Source: Aliishimia sp039978895 (GTDB taxonomy: Bacteria; Pseudomonadota; Alphaproteobacteria; Rhodobacterales; Rhodobacteraceae). From it: DNA of 64,000 nt. Every line of letters begins with the position of its first letter. Within the stretch, counting starts at the first letter, position 1. A program made the position numbers and the translations under genes. The stretch covers positions 1 to 64,000 of the forward strand of contig JBDWAL010000055.1 in NCBI GenBank assembly GCA_039978895.1, read 5' to 3'. Positions 25,344-34,233 of the stretch are shown in pieces. A model generated the notes under the pieces. The model ran no database searches and had not been told where the DNA came from. It saw only the letters and a list, made by a program, of their open reading frames with translations.

Positions 25344-25359
25344 CTATTCTTTTGGATAG
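25344..25359. promoter_or_regulatory. Palindromic site 1 of the polysaccharide locus (algE unit)
   Basis: CTATTCTTTTGGATAG matches the shared CTAT-N8-(A/G)TAG pattern. It lies 103 nt upstream of algE and 85 nt upstream of the divergent gph gene, so it could act on either. Confidence 0.65.
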
Positions 25360-25444
25360 GTGGGATGCTATGGGGGAAAATCTAACCGGCGTGCCAATGT
25401 AATAGATGCGCGGACGACACGTTTGAGAAAGTGAAAGCTGCCCC

Positions 25445-26101
25445 ATGATGCATCCAACAGCTATCGTTTTTGATCTTGATGGAACGCTTATTCACAGCGC
25501 ACCAGATTTGCACTTTGCATCAAACGTTGCCCTGAAAGCATTTGATCGGGAGCCGCTCGATCTGGCGACGATAATCTCGTTTATTGGCAACGGGGTGGAA
25601 AAACTGGTCGAGCGTATTTTGCGTGCAACCGGTGGAACAAACGAAAATCTTCAACGTGACGCACTCAGGATTTTTCTGGACGTCTACGAGAAAAACATGA
25701 CGACCCTGACGCGTCCATACCCCGGTGTCGTTCCTGCTCTTGAAGCGTTTCGTGCTCAGGGCGTGCGTCTTGGAATATGTACCAACAAACCAACCGGGCC
25801 TGCGCGTGAGATTTGCGAACAACTTGATCTGGCCAAATATTTTGATGTGATCGTCGGGGCCGAACCGTCACAGCCGAAAAAACCTGATCCGGCATCGCTT
25901 ATGCGCAGTATTGAGGTCTTGGGATGTCCTAAGAATGAAGCGCTATATGTCGGGGACAGTTCTATTGATTACCACACCGCGATTAATGGTGCCGTGACGT
26001 TCCGGCTTTTCGCAGGCGGGTATCTTAATGAACCCTTGCCAAATCTGAGTGGCGCTGACAAGTTTGATGACTGGTCCGTGCATGGAATTCTTACAAAATA
26101 A
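25445..26101 (+). CDS. gph: Phosphoglycolate phosphatase-like HAD hydrolase
   Basis: This 218-residue cytoplasmic HAD hydrolase would convert 2-phosphoglycolate to glycolate. It shows motif I FDLDGTL (residues about 9-15), motif II CTNKPTG, and motifs III/IV with PKKPDP and YVGDSSIDYHTA. The cap domain follows motif I (NVALKAFDREPLD), as in the Gph subfamily. It is divergent from algE and lies upstream of the phn genes, so it may be the first of several phosphatases around that transporter. Substrate assignment rests on overall resemblance only. Confidence 0.82.
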   Translation: MMHPTAIVFDLDGTLIHSAPDLHFASNVALKAFDREPLDLATIISFIGNGVEKLVERILRATGGTNENLQRDALRIFLDVYEKNMTTLTRPYPGVVPALEAFRAQGVRLGICTNKPTGPAREICEQLDLAKYFDVIVGAEPSQPKKPDPASLMRSIEVLGCPKNEALYVGDSSIDYHTAINGAVTFRLFAGGYLNEPLPNLSGADKFDDWSVHGILTK

Positions 26102-26170
26102 GACGGGCACAGAATTTGTTTTGGGAAGCGGTAGCTTAAAGCTAGCGTCGAAATCTTGGGAGGATTTTAC

Positions 26171-27145
26171 ATGAAACTAATGAACTCACTTTTATCTGGT
26201 GCCGCCGTGGCGATGGTTATGGCGCTTGCTGGTCCTGCAGCGGCTCAAGATTGCCCACGCGGAGACTTGGACAAGCGGTTTTGCGACGTGGATGGCGACC
26301 TGATCGCTGATACGCCAACCGACCCGGCAGATTTGGTCGATCCAGACACCTTAATTTTCGCCTATACGCCTGTTGAAGACCCTGCTGTTTATAAGGCTGC
26401 TTGGTCAGATTTCCTGACCCACCTTGAAAGTGAAACCGGCAAATCTGTGGTGTTCTTTCCAGTGCAAAACAATGCCGCGCAGATCGAAGCGATGCGTTCT
26501 GGCCGTCTGCACATCGCGGGCTTCAACACAGGTTCGAACCCCTTGGCTGTAAACTGTGCGGGCTTTAATCCGTTTACGATTATGGCGTCGAAAGATGGAA
26601 ATTTCGGTTACGAAATGGAAATCATCACCTTTCCGGGCTCTGGAATTGAGAAAGTCGAAGACATCAAAGGCAAGCAATTGGCCTTCACGTCGCCGACATC
26701 AAATTCAGGCTTTAAAGCGCCCTCTGCGATCCTGAAAGGCGACTTTGATATGTTGCCAGAACGCGATTTTGAACCAGTCTATTCCGGCAAGCACGACAAC
26801 TCGATCCTTGGTGTGGCCAACAAAGATTATATGGCTGCGTCAATTGCGAACTCTGTGAAAGCGCGCATGATCAGCCGTGATGTGATTAAAGCCGACGATG
26901 TGAAGGTGATCTACAAATCGCAAACCTTCCCGACGACTGGCTTTGGGACTGCGCATAACTTGACGCCCGAGTTGAAAGACAAAATCCGTGGCGCTTTCTT
27001 GAATTTCGAATGGGCTGGCACGTCTCTGGAAGCTGAGTTCGAAAAGTCCAATGAAGGTCAGTTCCTTGAGATGACATACCAGGAATTCTGGGAAGTTATT
27101 CGCAAGATCGACACAGCAAATGGCGTTAGCTACGCCTGCGAGTAA
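26171..27145 (+). CDS. phnD: Phosphonate/phosphite-type ABC transporter substrate-binding protein
   Basis: This periplasmic binding protein of the PhnD family has 324 residues from the ATG at 26171, with GGGAGG upstream. A signal peptide ends near LAGPAAAQD (about residue 25). PhnD-type features include LIFAYTPVEDPAVYKAAWSD, FFPVQNNAAQIEAMRSGRLH and KQLAFTSPTSNSGFKAP. The next genes encode its ATPase and two permeases. Ligands in this family include phosphonates, phosphite and related P compounds; sequence alone does not tell which. No Pho-box-like repeat was obvious upstream. Confidence 0.9.
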   Translation: MKLMNSLLSGAAVAMVMALAGPAAAQDCPRGDLDKRFCDVDGDLIADTPTDPADLVDPDTLIFAYTPVEDPAVYKAAWSDFLTHLESETGKSVVFFPVQNNAAQIEAMRSGRLHIAGFNTGSNPLAVNCAGFNPFTIMASKDGNFGYEMEIITFPGSGIEKVEDIKGKQLAFTSPTSNSGFKAPSAILKGDFDMLPERDFEPVYSGKHDNSILGVANKDYMAASIANSVKARMISRDVIKADDVKVIYKSQTFPTTGFGTAHNLTPELKDKIRGAFLNFEWAGTSLEAEFEKSNEGQFLEMTYQEFWEVIRKIDTANGVSYACE

Positions 27146-27154
27146 AATATGATA

Positions 27155-27180
27155 GGGCGGGCCATAGGGTCCGCCCTTTC
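27155..27180 (+). terminator. Intercistronic hairpin between phnD and phnC
   Basis: GGGCGG (27155-27160) pairs with CCGCCC (27171-27176), followed by TTTCT. The binding protein is usually needed in excess over the membrane parts, and a leaky terminator or 3'-end stabiliser here would achieve that. Confidence 0.65.
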
Positions 27181-27211
27181 TCAAAAACAATAAATGGGGC
27201 GGGGAAGTTTC

Positions 27212-28003
27212 ATGCTGCGGCTTGAGAAGCTTGTGAAGACATACAAAACCGGGGATCAGGCTTTGAAGGCCGTTGATTTGAACATCCCGGAAGGCCAGGT
27301 TTTGGCACTGATCGGCCCATCAGGTGCTGGCAAATCGACTCTTATTCGCTGCATCAACCGGTTGGTTGAACCGACGTCTGGTAAGGTGCATCTGGGTGAC
27401 GTCGAATTGACGGGTTTGTCGATGAGCGCATTACGCCGTGAACGTCGCCGCATGGGGATGATTTTCCAAGAATACGCCCTTGTTGAACGCCTTACGGTTA
27501 TGGAAAATGTACTATCCGGCCGGTTAGGGTATGTCGGATTTTGGCGTAGCTTCCTGCGGAAATTCCCACAATCTGATGTAGATGAAGCGTTTCGTTTGCT
27601 GGACCGTGTTGGCTTGGCGCATATGGCGGACAAGCGCGCGGATGAATTGTCAGGCGGACAACGTCAGCGCGTTGGGATTTGTCGCGCGCTTATCCAAAAC
27701 CCTGCATTGTTACTTGTGGATGAACCCACTGCCTCCCTTGATCCTAAAACATCGCGTCAGATCATGCGTTTGATTTGTGAATTGTGCAAAGAACGCGGAT
27801 TGGCTGCGATCATCAACATTCATGACGTGGCATTGGCGCAGATGTTTGTGCAGCGTGTCATCGGTTTGCGTTTCGGGGCGGTTGAATTTGACGGCGCGCC
27901 AGACGGTTTGACCCCAGATGTGCTGACCAGCATTTATGGCGCTGAGGACTGGGAAGCCACCATCGAGAAAGTAGACGATGATGACGAGGTTGCCGCGCCA
28001 TGA
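27212..28003 (+). CDS. phnC: Phosphonate-type ABC transporter ATP-binding protein
   Basis: PhnC is the ATPase that drives the PhnE permeases. The 263-residue product has Walker A GPSGAGKST, the Q-loop FQEYALVERLTVMENVLSG, the signature LSGGQRQRVGICRAL and Walker B LLLVDEPTASLD with the His switch NIHDVALAQ. I chose the ATG at 27212 (MLRLEKLVKTYKTG) over one at 27194 because GGGGAAG precedes it. It overlaps phnE by 4 nt at its end. Confidence 0.92.
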   Translation: MLRLEKLVKTYKTGDQALKAVDLNIPEGQVLALIGPSGAGKSTLIRCINRLVEPTSGKVHLGDVELTGLSMSALRRERRRMGMIFQEYALVERLTVMENVLSGRLGYVGFWRSFLRKFPQSDVDEAFRLLDRVGLAHMADKRADELSGGQRQRVGICRALIQNPALLLVDEPTASLDPKTSRQIMRLICELCKERGLAAIINIHDVALAQMFVQRVIGLRFGAVEFDGAPDGLTPDVLTSIYGAEDWEATIEKVDDDDEVAAP

Positions 28004-28821
28004 CAGAGGCCACCTTTAACGTCGAAACAAAACTGGGTCAGCCTTGGAAGAAACCACCTTTCGTACAACGCAAATGGCTGCGTTGGACACTGATACTTGG
28101 GTTTGTCGCCTATCTGATCGCGGCCTACATGACGATCGAGGTGAACTGGTCGCGCGTCTATGAAGGACTTGAGCGTGGCAAGAAGTTCGTTCTTGCTTTC
28201 GCCAGCCCTGATTTTTCATCCCGATCTACAGACATTTGGGAAGGTATGATTGAAAGTATTATTATGACGGTCGCGTCCTCCGTTGTGGGCATCGCGATCT
28301 CTATCCCAATTGCTTTGGGTGCTGCGCGCAACGTGGCACCATTGCCTGTCTATCTGGTCTGTCGCGGCATCATCGCCGTGAGCCGCGCGCTGCAGGAAAT
28401 TATTGTTGCGATCTTGCTTGTCGCGATCTTCGGCTTTGGTCCCTTGGCTGGGTTCTTGACGTTGAGCTTTGCCACGATTGGCTTTTTGTCCAAGCTTCTG
28501 GCTGAAGACATCGAAAGCATGGATCGCGTGCAAGCGGAGGCTGTCAAAGCGTCCGGGGCGCGTTGGACGCAGTGGATCAACTATGGCGTTCAGCCACAAG
28601 TTATGCCGCGTTTGATTGGTCTCAGCATGTACCGGATCGACATCAACTTCCGCGAAAGCGCAATTCTGGGCCTTGTTGGGGCTGGCGGCATTGGCGCGAC
28701 GTTGAATACCGCCTTTGACCGTTATGAATACGATACTGCCGCGGCGATTTTGTTGATCATTATTGGGATAGTCATGGCGTTGGAGTATTTGTCCGGTGTC
28801 GTCCGAGCGAGGGTTCAATAG
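28000..28821 (+). CDS. phnE: Phosphonate-type ABC transporter permease, first copy
   Basis: This 273-residue inner-membrane permease of the PhnE family has an N-terminal helix (about 30-48), five further hydrophobic segments and the cytoplasmic EAA-type loop QAEAVKASGARWTQWINYGV. It starts by an ATGA overlap with phnC, and its stop codon shares a base with the GTG of the second permease. The two permeases probably form a heterodimer. Confidence 0.9.
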   Translation: MTEATFNVETKLGQPWKKPPFVQRKWLRWTLILGFVAYLIAAYMTIEVNWSRVYEGLERGKKFVLAFASPDFSSRSTDIWEGMIESIIMTVASSVVGIAISIPIALGAARNVAPLPVYLVCRGIIAVSRALQEIIVAILLVAIFGFGPLAGFLTLSFATIGFLSKLLAEDIESMDRVQAEAVKASGARWTQWINYGVQPQVMPRLIGLSMYRIDINFRESAILGLVGAGGIGATLNTAFDRYEYDTAAAILLIIIGIVMALEYLSGVVRARVQ

Positions 28822-29636
28822 TGCCTGTACATGACACAAATGGCCTGAAGTTATGGCAACGCAGAACTGGGCGGGAAAGCCTGTTCCATTGGGTTCTATG
28901 GTTGGTTGGCATCGCGGTTTTTGCCTATTGCTGGCAGCAAATCTCCAATTCGACCACTTGGTTCTTTGTGTGGGATGCCCCGCGTATTGCGGAAGATATC
29001 TGGACGCGGGCAACACCCCCCAAATGGGGTTACATTGCGCAACTTGGCAAACCTATATGGGACACTCTTAATATTGCGACATTGGGCACAATCTTTTCGT
29101 TGATCCTAGCTGTGCCCGTGGCTTTCTTGGCCGCACGCAATACAACGCCGTCCCGATTTTTTGTTCGCCCCATCGCGCTTTTGGTCATCGTCTCGACCCG
29201 TTCGATTAACTCCTTGATCTGGGCTTTGTTGCTTATTGCCATCATTGGACCGGGCGTTTTTGCCGGGGTTATCGCGATTGCAATCCGCTCTATCGGGTTC
29301 TGCGCAAAGTTGCTCTATGAGGCCATCGAAGAGATAGACGATACGCAAGTGGAAGCGATTACAGCAACTGGTGCATCACGTTGGCAAGTCATGGCCTACG
29401 GCATCGTCCCTCAGATTATGCCCGCTTTTGCAGGGATTGCGGTGTTCCGCTGGGACATCAACATTCGCGAAAGCACTGTTTTGGGGCTGGTTGGTGCAGG
29501 CGGGATTGGCTTGCAGTTGTCATCCTCGTTGAATGTCTTGGCGTGGCCGCAAGTGTCGCTGATCTTGCTGGTTATCTTGGCAGCGGTGGTCATTTCGGAG
29601 TGGGTATCTGCCAAAGTGCGCGGCGCAATAATTTGA
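28821..29636 (+). CDS. phnE: Phosphonate-type ABC transporter permease, second copy
   Basis: This 271-residue protein, starting at GTG, is a second PhnE-family permease. It has an N-terminal helix (about 21-40), a core of membrane helices and the EAA loop QVEAITATGASRWQVMAYGI. The RESTVLGLVGAGGIG segment is also shared with the first copy. Tandem permeases with one ATPase are common in PhnCDE-type systems. Confidence 0.9.
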   Translation: MPVHDTNGLKLWQRRTGRESLFHWVLWLVGIAVFAYCWQQISNSTTWFFVWDAPRIAEDIWTRATPPKWGYIAQLGKPIWDTLNIATLGTIFSLILAVPVAFLAARNTTPSRFFVRPIALLVIVSTRSINSLIWALLLIAIIGPGVFAGVIAIAIRSIGFCAKLLYEAIEEIDDTQVEAITATGASRWQVMAYGIVPQIMPAFAGIAVFRWDINIRESTVLGLVGAGGIGLQLSSSLNVLAWPQVSLILLVILAAVVISEWVSAKVRGAII

Positions 29637-29649
29637 ACGGATTTAGGTC

Positions 29650-30543
29650 TTGAATACAGATGAGGCTTTCGAGGCCTATGAGAACGTGCGTCACAGGCTT
29701 CCTGCAACACAGCGAACGGCCCTCTGTCACCGCGTGCCGCATCTTGAAGCTATTGCGGATGAGATAGACGTTTTCTTGCTGGACGCCTTTGGGGTTCTGA
29801 ACATCGGCGAAACCGCGATAGAAGGCGTTCCCGAAAGGGTCGCGCGGCTGCAAAAAGCGGGCAAACGGGTCATGGTTGTCTCAAATGCGGCTGGATACCC
29901 ACATGCGAACTTGATGGAGAAATACACACGCCTTGGGTACAATTTCGCGCCAGAGGACGTGATCTCAAGCCGTAAAGCGACTTTGCATGGGTTAACAAAA
30001 GACCCTGCATGCAAGTGGGGTTTGATGGCGACCGAAAGTTTGGGACGGGCCGATCTAGAAGGCCTTGATGTTACATTTCTCGCGGAAGCCCCAAGCGCCT
30101 ATGACACTGTCGAAGCCTTCCTTTTGCTTGGCAGTGCAGTGTGGACGCAAACCCGCCAAACGCTGCTAGAGGCTTCGTTAATCCGCAATCCGCGCCCGGT
30201 CTATGTTGGCAATCCCGATATCGTAGCCCCTCGCGAAAATGGATTTTCGATAGAACCGGGCTTTTATGGACATGCCCTTGCGGACGCGACAGGTGTTCAG
30301 CCCGTTTTCTTTGGTAAGCCGTTCAGCAATATATTCGATCTGGCCTTTGCTCGGCTCGGTGCGTTTGATCCCGCGCGGACGGTGATGGTCGGGGATAGCT
30401 TACATACCGATATTCTGGGTGGCCAAGCCGCGGGGCTGAAAACGGCCCTTATTGAGGGCTATGGGTTTTTCGCTGGTTATGATGTAGACAACGCTATTGA
30501 AAAGTCGGGTATTCAACCCGATTTTATTCTGCAACGTCCTTGA
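29650..30543 (+). CDS. HAD-IIA phosphatase (NagD/PGP-like)
   Basis: This 297-residue cytoplasmic hydrolase probably starts at TTG, 13 nt after the second permease. Motif I is FLLDAFGVLN (the second Asp of DxD is replaced by Phe-Gly in the order DAFG), motif II is VVSNAAGYP, and motifs III/IV are FFGKPFSNIFDLA and MVGDSLHTDILGG. The class IIA cap lies between motifs II and III. Such enzymes dephosphorylate small organic phosphates. Its coupling to the phn transporter suggests that it acts on the imported compound or a product of it. Motif I departs from the usual DxD, so activity should not be taken for granted. Confidence 0.78.
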   Translation: MNTDEAFEAYENVRHRLPATQRTALCHRVPHLEAIADEIDVFLLDAFGVLNIGETAIEGVPERVARLQKAGKRVMVVSNAAGYPHANLMEKYTRLGYNFAPEDVISSRKATLHGLTKDPACKWGLMATESLGRADLEGLDVTFLAEAPSAYDTVEAFLLLGSAVWTQTRQTLLEASLIRNPRPVYVGNPDIVAPRENGFSIEPGFYGHALADATGVQPVFFGKPFSNIFDLAFARLGAFDPARTVMVGDSLHTDILGGQAAGLKTALIEGYGFFAGYDVDNAIEKSGIQPDFILQRP

Positions 30544-30679
30544 AAATGGGCGGCTTTGAGGCTGCAATCTGCGGCGTTAAATAGAACGGTCCAATTGAGC
30601 GAACTTAGCATTCTAACGGCTGTCGCGTTCGGATCATTCAACTTTGAAGTCGTTCCAAAGGACGACAGAGGACATCAGT

Positions 30680-32335
30680 TTGGACGAACCGCATCTCATT
30701 GAATTCCTGCTTAACATAGCAGGTGCCGCGGCATTGTTGATCTGGGCTGTGCGTTTGGTGCGTACAGGCGTAGAGCGCGGCTTTGCAAATCAATTGCGAG
30801 GGTGGTTGCGCCATTCCGCGAGCAATCGTCTTTTGGCCGCCGGTTCTGGCTTAGGCGCTGCACTGTTTTTGCAAAGCTCGACAGCGGTTGCTGTTTTGAC
30901 GTCTAACTTCGTGGCAAAAGGCGGGCTGTCAGCGGCAACGGGGCTTGCTATTCTGTTGGGCGCGGATGTCGGTTCGGCGCTTGTGTCGCAACTGTTGCTG
31001 GCGCGTCAGACATTTTTTATTCCGTTACTCTTGTTGGTGGGCGTATCGCTGTTCTTACGCTCCAGCAATGACAATACGCGGCAAATCGGGCGTATTTTCA
31101 TCGGGCTTTCGTTGATTTTTGTGTCGCTCGACATGATCCGTTTGGCCACGGGTCCGATGGTGGCCAATCCGGGTATGCTGGTTGTGATGGAATATTTGGG
31201 TCGTGACTTACTGACGGCTTTTGTGATCGGTGCCGGGTTTGCATGGCTTGTGCATTCCAGCGTGGCGGCTGTGTTGTTGTTTGTCACTCTGGCTGGCCAG
31301 TCGATTTTGCCGCCATCGGCTGCGGCTGCGATGATCTTGGGCGCCAATCTAGGGGGGGCATGTATCGCTTATGTGCTGACTTTATCGGCCCCGTTGATCT
31401 CCCGGCAGATGGTGGTTGCGAACCTCATCTTGCGCGGTGGGGGGGCTATGATTGTTGCCGCACTGATTGCGATCTCACCTGATATTATGACTTATTTGGG
31501 CGCGGAACCTGCACGCCAAGCTATCAACTTACATCTTGTGTTCAACATTGCGATTGCCCTCCTGGCCCTGCCGTTCGTGGCACCTGTAACGGCGGCACTT
31601 GCGCGTATGATGAACACGAAACCAACGGGTGATGTGAACTTTGAGGCCACCACAGCCCTTGATCCAACAGCACTTGAGCGACCGAGCCGTGGGCTTGATT
31701 GCGCGGCACGTGAGTTGCTGGGCATGGGGCAGAAAATCGAAAGTATGCTGATCTCTGTTGAACCGCTTTATGACGAGTGGAACGAAGCCAGTGCGCAGGC
31801 GATCACGGACCAAGACAAAGCAATCAAGAAAATGCATCTAGAGGTAAAGTTATATCTGGCAAAACTTAGCAAAACTGGCTTGGAAGAAGATCTTAGCCGG
31901 CGGTCTATGGAATTGGCGTCTATTTCTACCAGTCTCGATACGGCCTCTGATGCGATTGCGCGGATCATGCTGGAACTGGCACGTCGGATGAAGACGCAGG
32001 GTGTGCATTTTTCCCCCAAGGGCCGCGAGGAAATCGGTGATTTTTCAGATCGGGTGTTGGGGAATGTGCAATTGGCTTTGAATGTGATGATGAACCAAAA
32101 CCCAGCCGAGGCGCGTGAACTGGTGGCGGCCAAGGAAAAGGTCCGCAGCGTTGAGCAAAAGTTGCAGCGACATCACTTAGGACGGCTTCGCGAAGGCCTT
32201 GTCGAGAGCATTGAAACCAGCAACATTCACCAAGAAACATTGCGTGCCCTAAAGCAGATAAACACGTCGTTTTCGATGGTAGGATACCCGATTTTGGCCA
32301 AGTCTGGTGATCTTCTAAAGAGCCGATTGACCTAA
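30680..32335 (+). CDS. Na/Pi cotransporter family protein with PhoU-like tail
   Basis: This inner-membrane protein of about 551 residues carries the two Na/Pi cotransport repeats: ALFLQSSTAVAVLTSNFVAK (QSSTA motif) and AWLVHSSVAAVLLFVTLAGQ, each followed by LLGADVGS or ILGANLGG. The C-terminal 200 residues are helical and PhoU-like. The most upstream start is TTG at 30644. I prefer TTG at 30680 because AGAGGA lies 8 nt before it, but no ATG settles the question. It could take up phosphate or export surplus phosphate released by the neighbouring phosphatases; direction is unknown. Confidence 0.82.
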   Translation: MDEPHLIEFLLNIAGAAALLIWAVRLVRTGVERGFANQLRGWLRHSASNRLLAAGSGLGAALFLQSSTAVAVLTSNFVAKGGLSAATGLAILLGADVGSALVSQLLLARQTFFIPLLLLVGVSLFLRSSNDNTRQIGRIFIGLSLIFVSLDMIRLATGPMVANPGMLVVMEYLGRDLLTAFVIGAGFAWLVHSSVAAVLLFVTLAGQSILPPSAAAAMILGANLGGACIAYVLTLSAPLISRQMVVANLILRGGGAMIVAALIAISPDIMTYLGAEPARQAINLHLVFNIAIALLALPFVAPVTAALARMMNTKPTGDVNFEATTALDPTALERPSRGLDCAARELLGMGQKIESMLISVEPLYDEWNEASAQAITDQDKAIKKMHLEVKLYLAKLSKTGLEEDLSRRSMELASISTSLDTASDAIARIMLELARRMKTQGVHFSPKGREEIGDFSDRVLGNVQLALNVMMNQNPAEARELVAAKEKVRSVEQKLQRHHLGRLREGLVESIETSNIHQETLRALKQINTSFSMVGYPILAKSGDLLKSRLT

Positions 32336-32374
32336 ATCCCAACATTTTGCGATTGTGCAAGAAGGACCCGTTAC

Positions 32375-32911
32375 ATGGCAATTTACTTCATCCGACACGG
32401 GCAATCCGAATTCAACGCGGCCTTCAAAGGAGATGGGGATCCGTTGATCTTTGATGCCCCCCTGACAAAGCTTGGATTTGAACAGGCTGCTGAATTGCGC
32501 GAGAGCATTGCGGAATTGGAAATTGCACGGGTCATCGCCTCTCCGCTTACGCGTGCGATCCAGACGGCCAGAACTGTGTTTGATGGCATTGCACCGATTG
32601 AAATACGCAGCGGACACCATGAATTGTTGAAATATAGCGGGGATGTTGGTCGTCACCCCGACAAATTGAGCGCCGATTTCCCGGATTTGTCTTTTGAAAA
32701 CCTGCCACCCCGATGGTGGCACGCGCATGATGACCTGAGCGTCGCGGTACCCGTTGAACCGGAAGACATCTTCCAAAAACGCGTCGCTCATTTCGTGACA
32801 ACGTTAGATGATCTTGACGGGCAGAACGTTGCCATTGTCGGTCACGGCAACGCGTTTCAAGAGATTATCGGCTTCATGTTAAACAATTGTCAGGTACATC
32901 AGTTTCGCTGA
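32375..32911 (+). CDS. Histidine phosphatase family protein (phosphoglycerate-mutase-like)
   Basis: This 178-residue cytoplasmic protein has the catalytic FIRHGQSEFN at the start (His of RHG), VIASPLTRAIQTAR in the middle and the second catalytic His in IVGHGNAFQE. Family members dephosphorylate sugar phosphates and other small molecules. It ends the phosphorus block and is convergent with the amino-acid oxidoreductase gene. GAAGGA lies upstream of the ATG. Confidence 0.85.
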   Translation: MAIYFIRHGQSEFNAAFKGDGDPLIFDAPLTKLGFEQAAELRESIAELEIARVIASPLTRAIQTARTVFDGIAPIEIRSGHHELLKYSGDVGRHPDKLSADFPDLSFENLPPRWWHAHDDLSVAVPVEPEDIFQKRVAHFVTTLDDLDGQNVAIVGHGNAFQEIIGFMLNNCQVHQFR

Positions 32912-32952
32912 GACCTTGAGGGTCTCCAAATGTGCCCGCATGTTGCTAAGCG

Positions 32953-34197
32953 TCAAAAGCGCTGGGGTGCGAAGTTCGCAATGTTGCAATGTGGCGCACG
33001 CCCTTGCACAAGGTCCGACACGATCTTGCCCGTCACGCCGCCCAAAGTTAGGCCAATATGCTGGTGACCGAAGGCGAAGATGACGCGTTTTGAGGTGCGT
33101 GGCGATCCAATCACAGGCAGTGAATCCGGCAGAGTTGGCCGATGGCCCAACCAAAGGTCGTCTGGATAGCTAAGGTCCCCAAACATTTGCTGTGATTTGC
33201 GATGTAGATAATCTGTGCAACCGGTGTTGAAGGCGGCATCAACCGCATTGATTTCAACCGTGCCCGCTACCCGCAAGCCATGTGCCATTGGCGTTGCATA
33301 AAATCCCGCTTCTGCCCATCCAACAGGACGTGAGACAAGGTCACCTTGATCGCGGTAAAGCACATGATACCCACGCTCTGTGCCAAGTGGGAGGCGTTCA
33401 GCGCCGGTGCCTTCAATCTGTGTCGACCGTGCGCCAGCGGTCAAAGCAAGATGGCCAGAACGCATCTCTGTGCCGTCGGTCAAGCGTATGGTGACGCCTG
33501 TGTCGTCGGGCGCGCAATTGATGACGCTGTGGGGTAGATATGCGCCGCCCAACGCTTCAAACCGTGTTAGCATCCGGCTTACAAGTTCCTGCGGATCGTT
33601 AATATGGCGGGCCCCTTTGAAGCGAAGCCCCTTGTGAATTGGTTGGCGCAGGTTTGGTTCAAGCTCAAGCACATCGTTGGGCCCAAGTTCGTCAAACTTC
33701 ACACCTTGTGATGCGCGCATATCATTGCTGTCGCGGGCACCTTCATATCCTGAGCGCGTAGACCAGACATATAAACAATCATTGCTGATGATTAAGTCCT
33801 GAGCATTGGCCTCTACGATGAGCGGATCAAGCCCTTCATCTGTGTGGGACAGGAATTGACCAAGCGCCTGAGAGATATGTTTCACTTGCGCCGGGCGGCA
33901 GTTTTTTAGGAAGGATAGCATCCAGCTTGGGTTTTTAAGCCCATGCCAGACGTTAAATCTGAGCGGGCTGTCAGGACTGATTAACAAGCGCGGCAAGGAG
34001 GTGAAGATAGATGGGCTGTTGACCGGAATGCAAGCATAGGTCGCAATAGTACACGCCGAGCCATATGTCGTGCCGGACCCCGGCGATGCTGGATCACAAA
34101 TCAACGTCTTCAGGCCCTCCTTTTGGGCCCAAAGCGCTGTAGACATCCCCACCATGCCAGCCCCCACGACAATCAAGTCGAAGTCATTTTGTGGCAT
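32953..34197 (-). CDS. FAD-dependent amino-acid/amine oxidoreductase (DadA/PuuB-like)
   Basis: This is a flavoprotein of the D-amino-acid oxidase family with 414 residues. The FAD Rossmann motif LIVVGAGMVGMSTALWAQ is at the start, and the C-terminal FAD site reads GHRPTLPDSLPVIG and FAFGHQHIGLTLGG. The family includes D-amino-acid dehydrogenases and gamma-glutamylputrescine oxidase (PuuB). In this operon, with a glutamine-synthetase-like ligase and an aldehyde dehydrogenase, the PuuB-type role is attractive. I chose the ATG at 34197, placed 6 nt after AGAAGG; an ATG at 34203 is possible. It is the last gene of the operon. Confidence 0.82.
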   Translation of the reverse strand: MPQNDFDLIVVGAGMVGMSTALWAQKEGLKTLICDPASPGSGTTYGSACTIATYACIPVNSPSIFTSLPRLLISPDSPLRFNVWHGLKNPSWMLSFLKNCRPAQVKHISQALGQFLSHTDEGLDPLIVEANAQDLIISNDCLYVWSTRSGYEGARDSNDMRASQGVKFDELGPNDVLELEPNLRQPIHKGLRFKGARHINDPQELVSRMLTRFEALGGAYLPHSVINCAPDDTGVTIRLTDGTEMRSGHLALTAGARSTQIEGTGAERLPLGTERGYHVLYRDQGDLVSRPVGWAEAGFYATPMAHGLRVAGTVEINAVDAAFNTGCTDYLHRKSQQMFGDLSYPDDLWLGHRPTLPDSLPVIGSPRTSKRVIFAFGHQHIGLTLGGVTGKIVSDLVQGRAPHCNIANFAPQRF

Positions 34198-34233
34198 TGG
34201 CATCCTTCTCAGATGTGGGGACCAGTTTCGTGA

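Noticed and set aside
26102..26170. Possible Pho box upstream of phnD
   Set aside because: I looked for two CTGTCAT-like direct repeats and did not find them.
28216..29016. 266-codon open frame antisense to the phnE genes
   Set aside because: It overlaps two well-supported permease genes and shows no protein family features.
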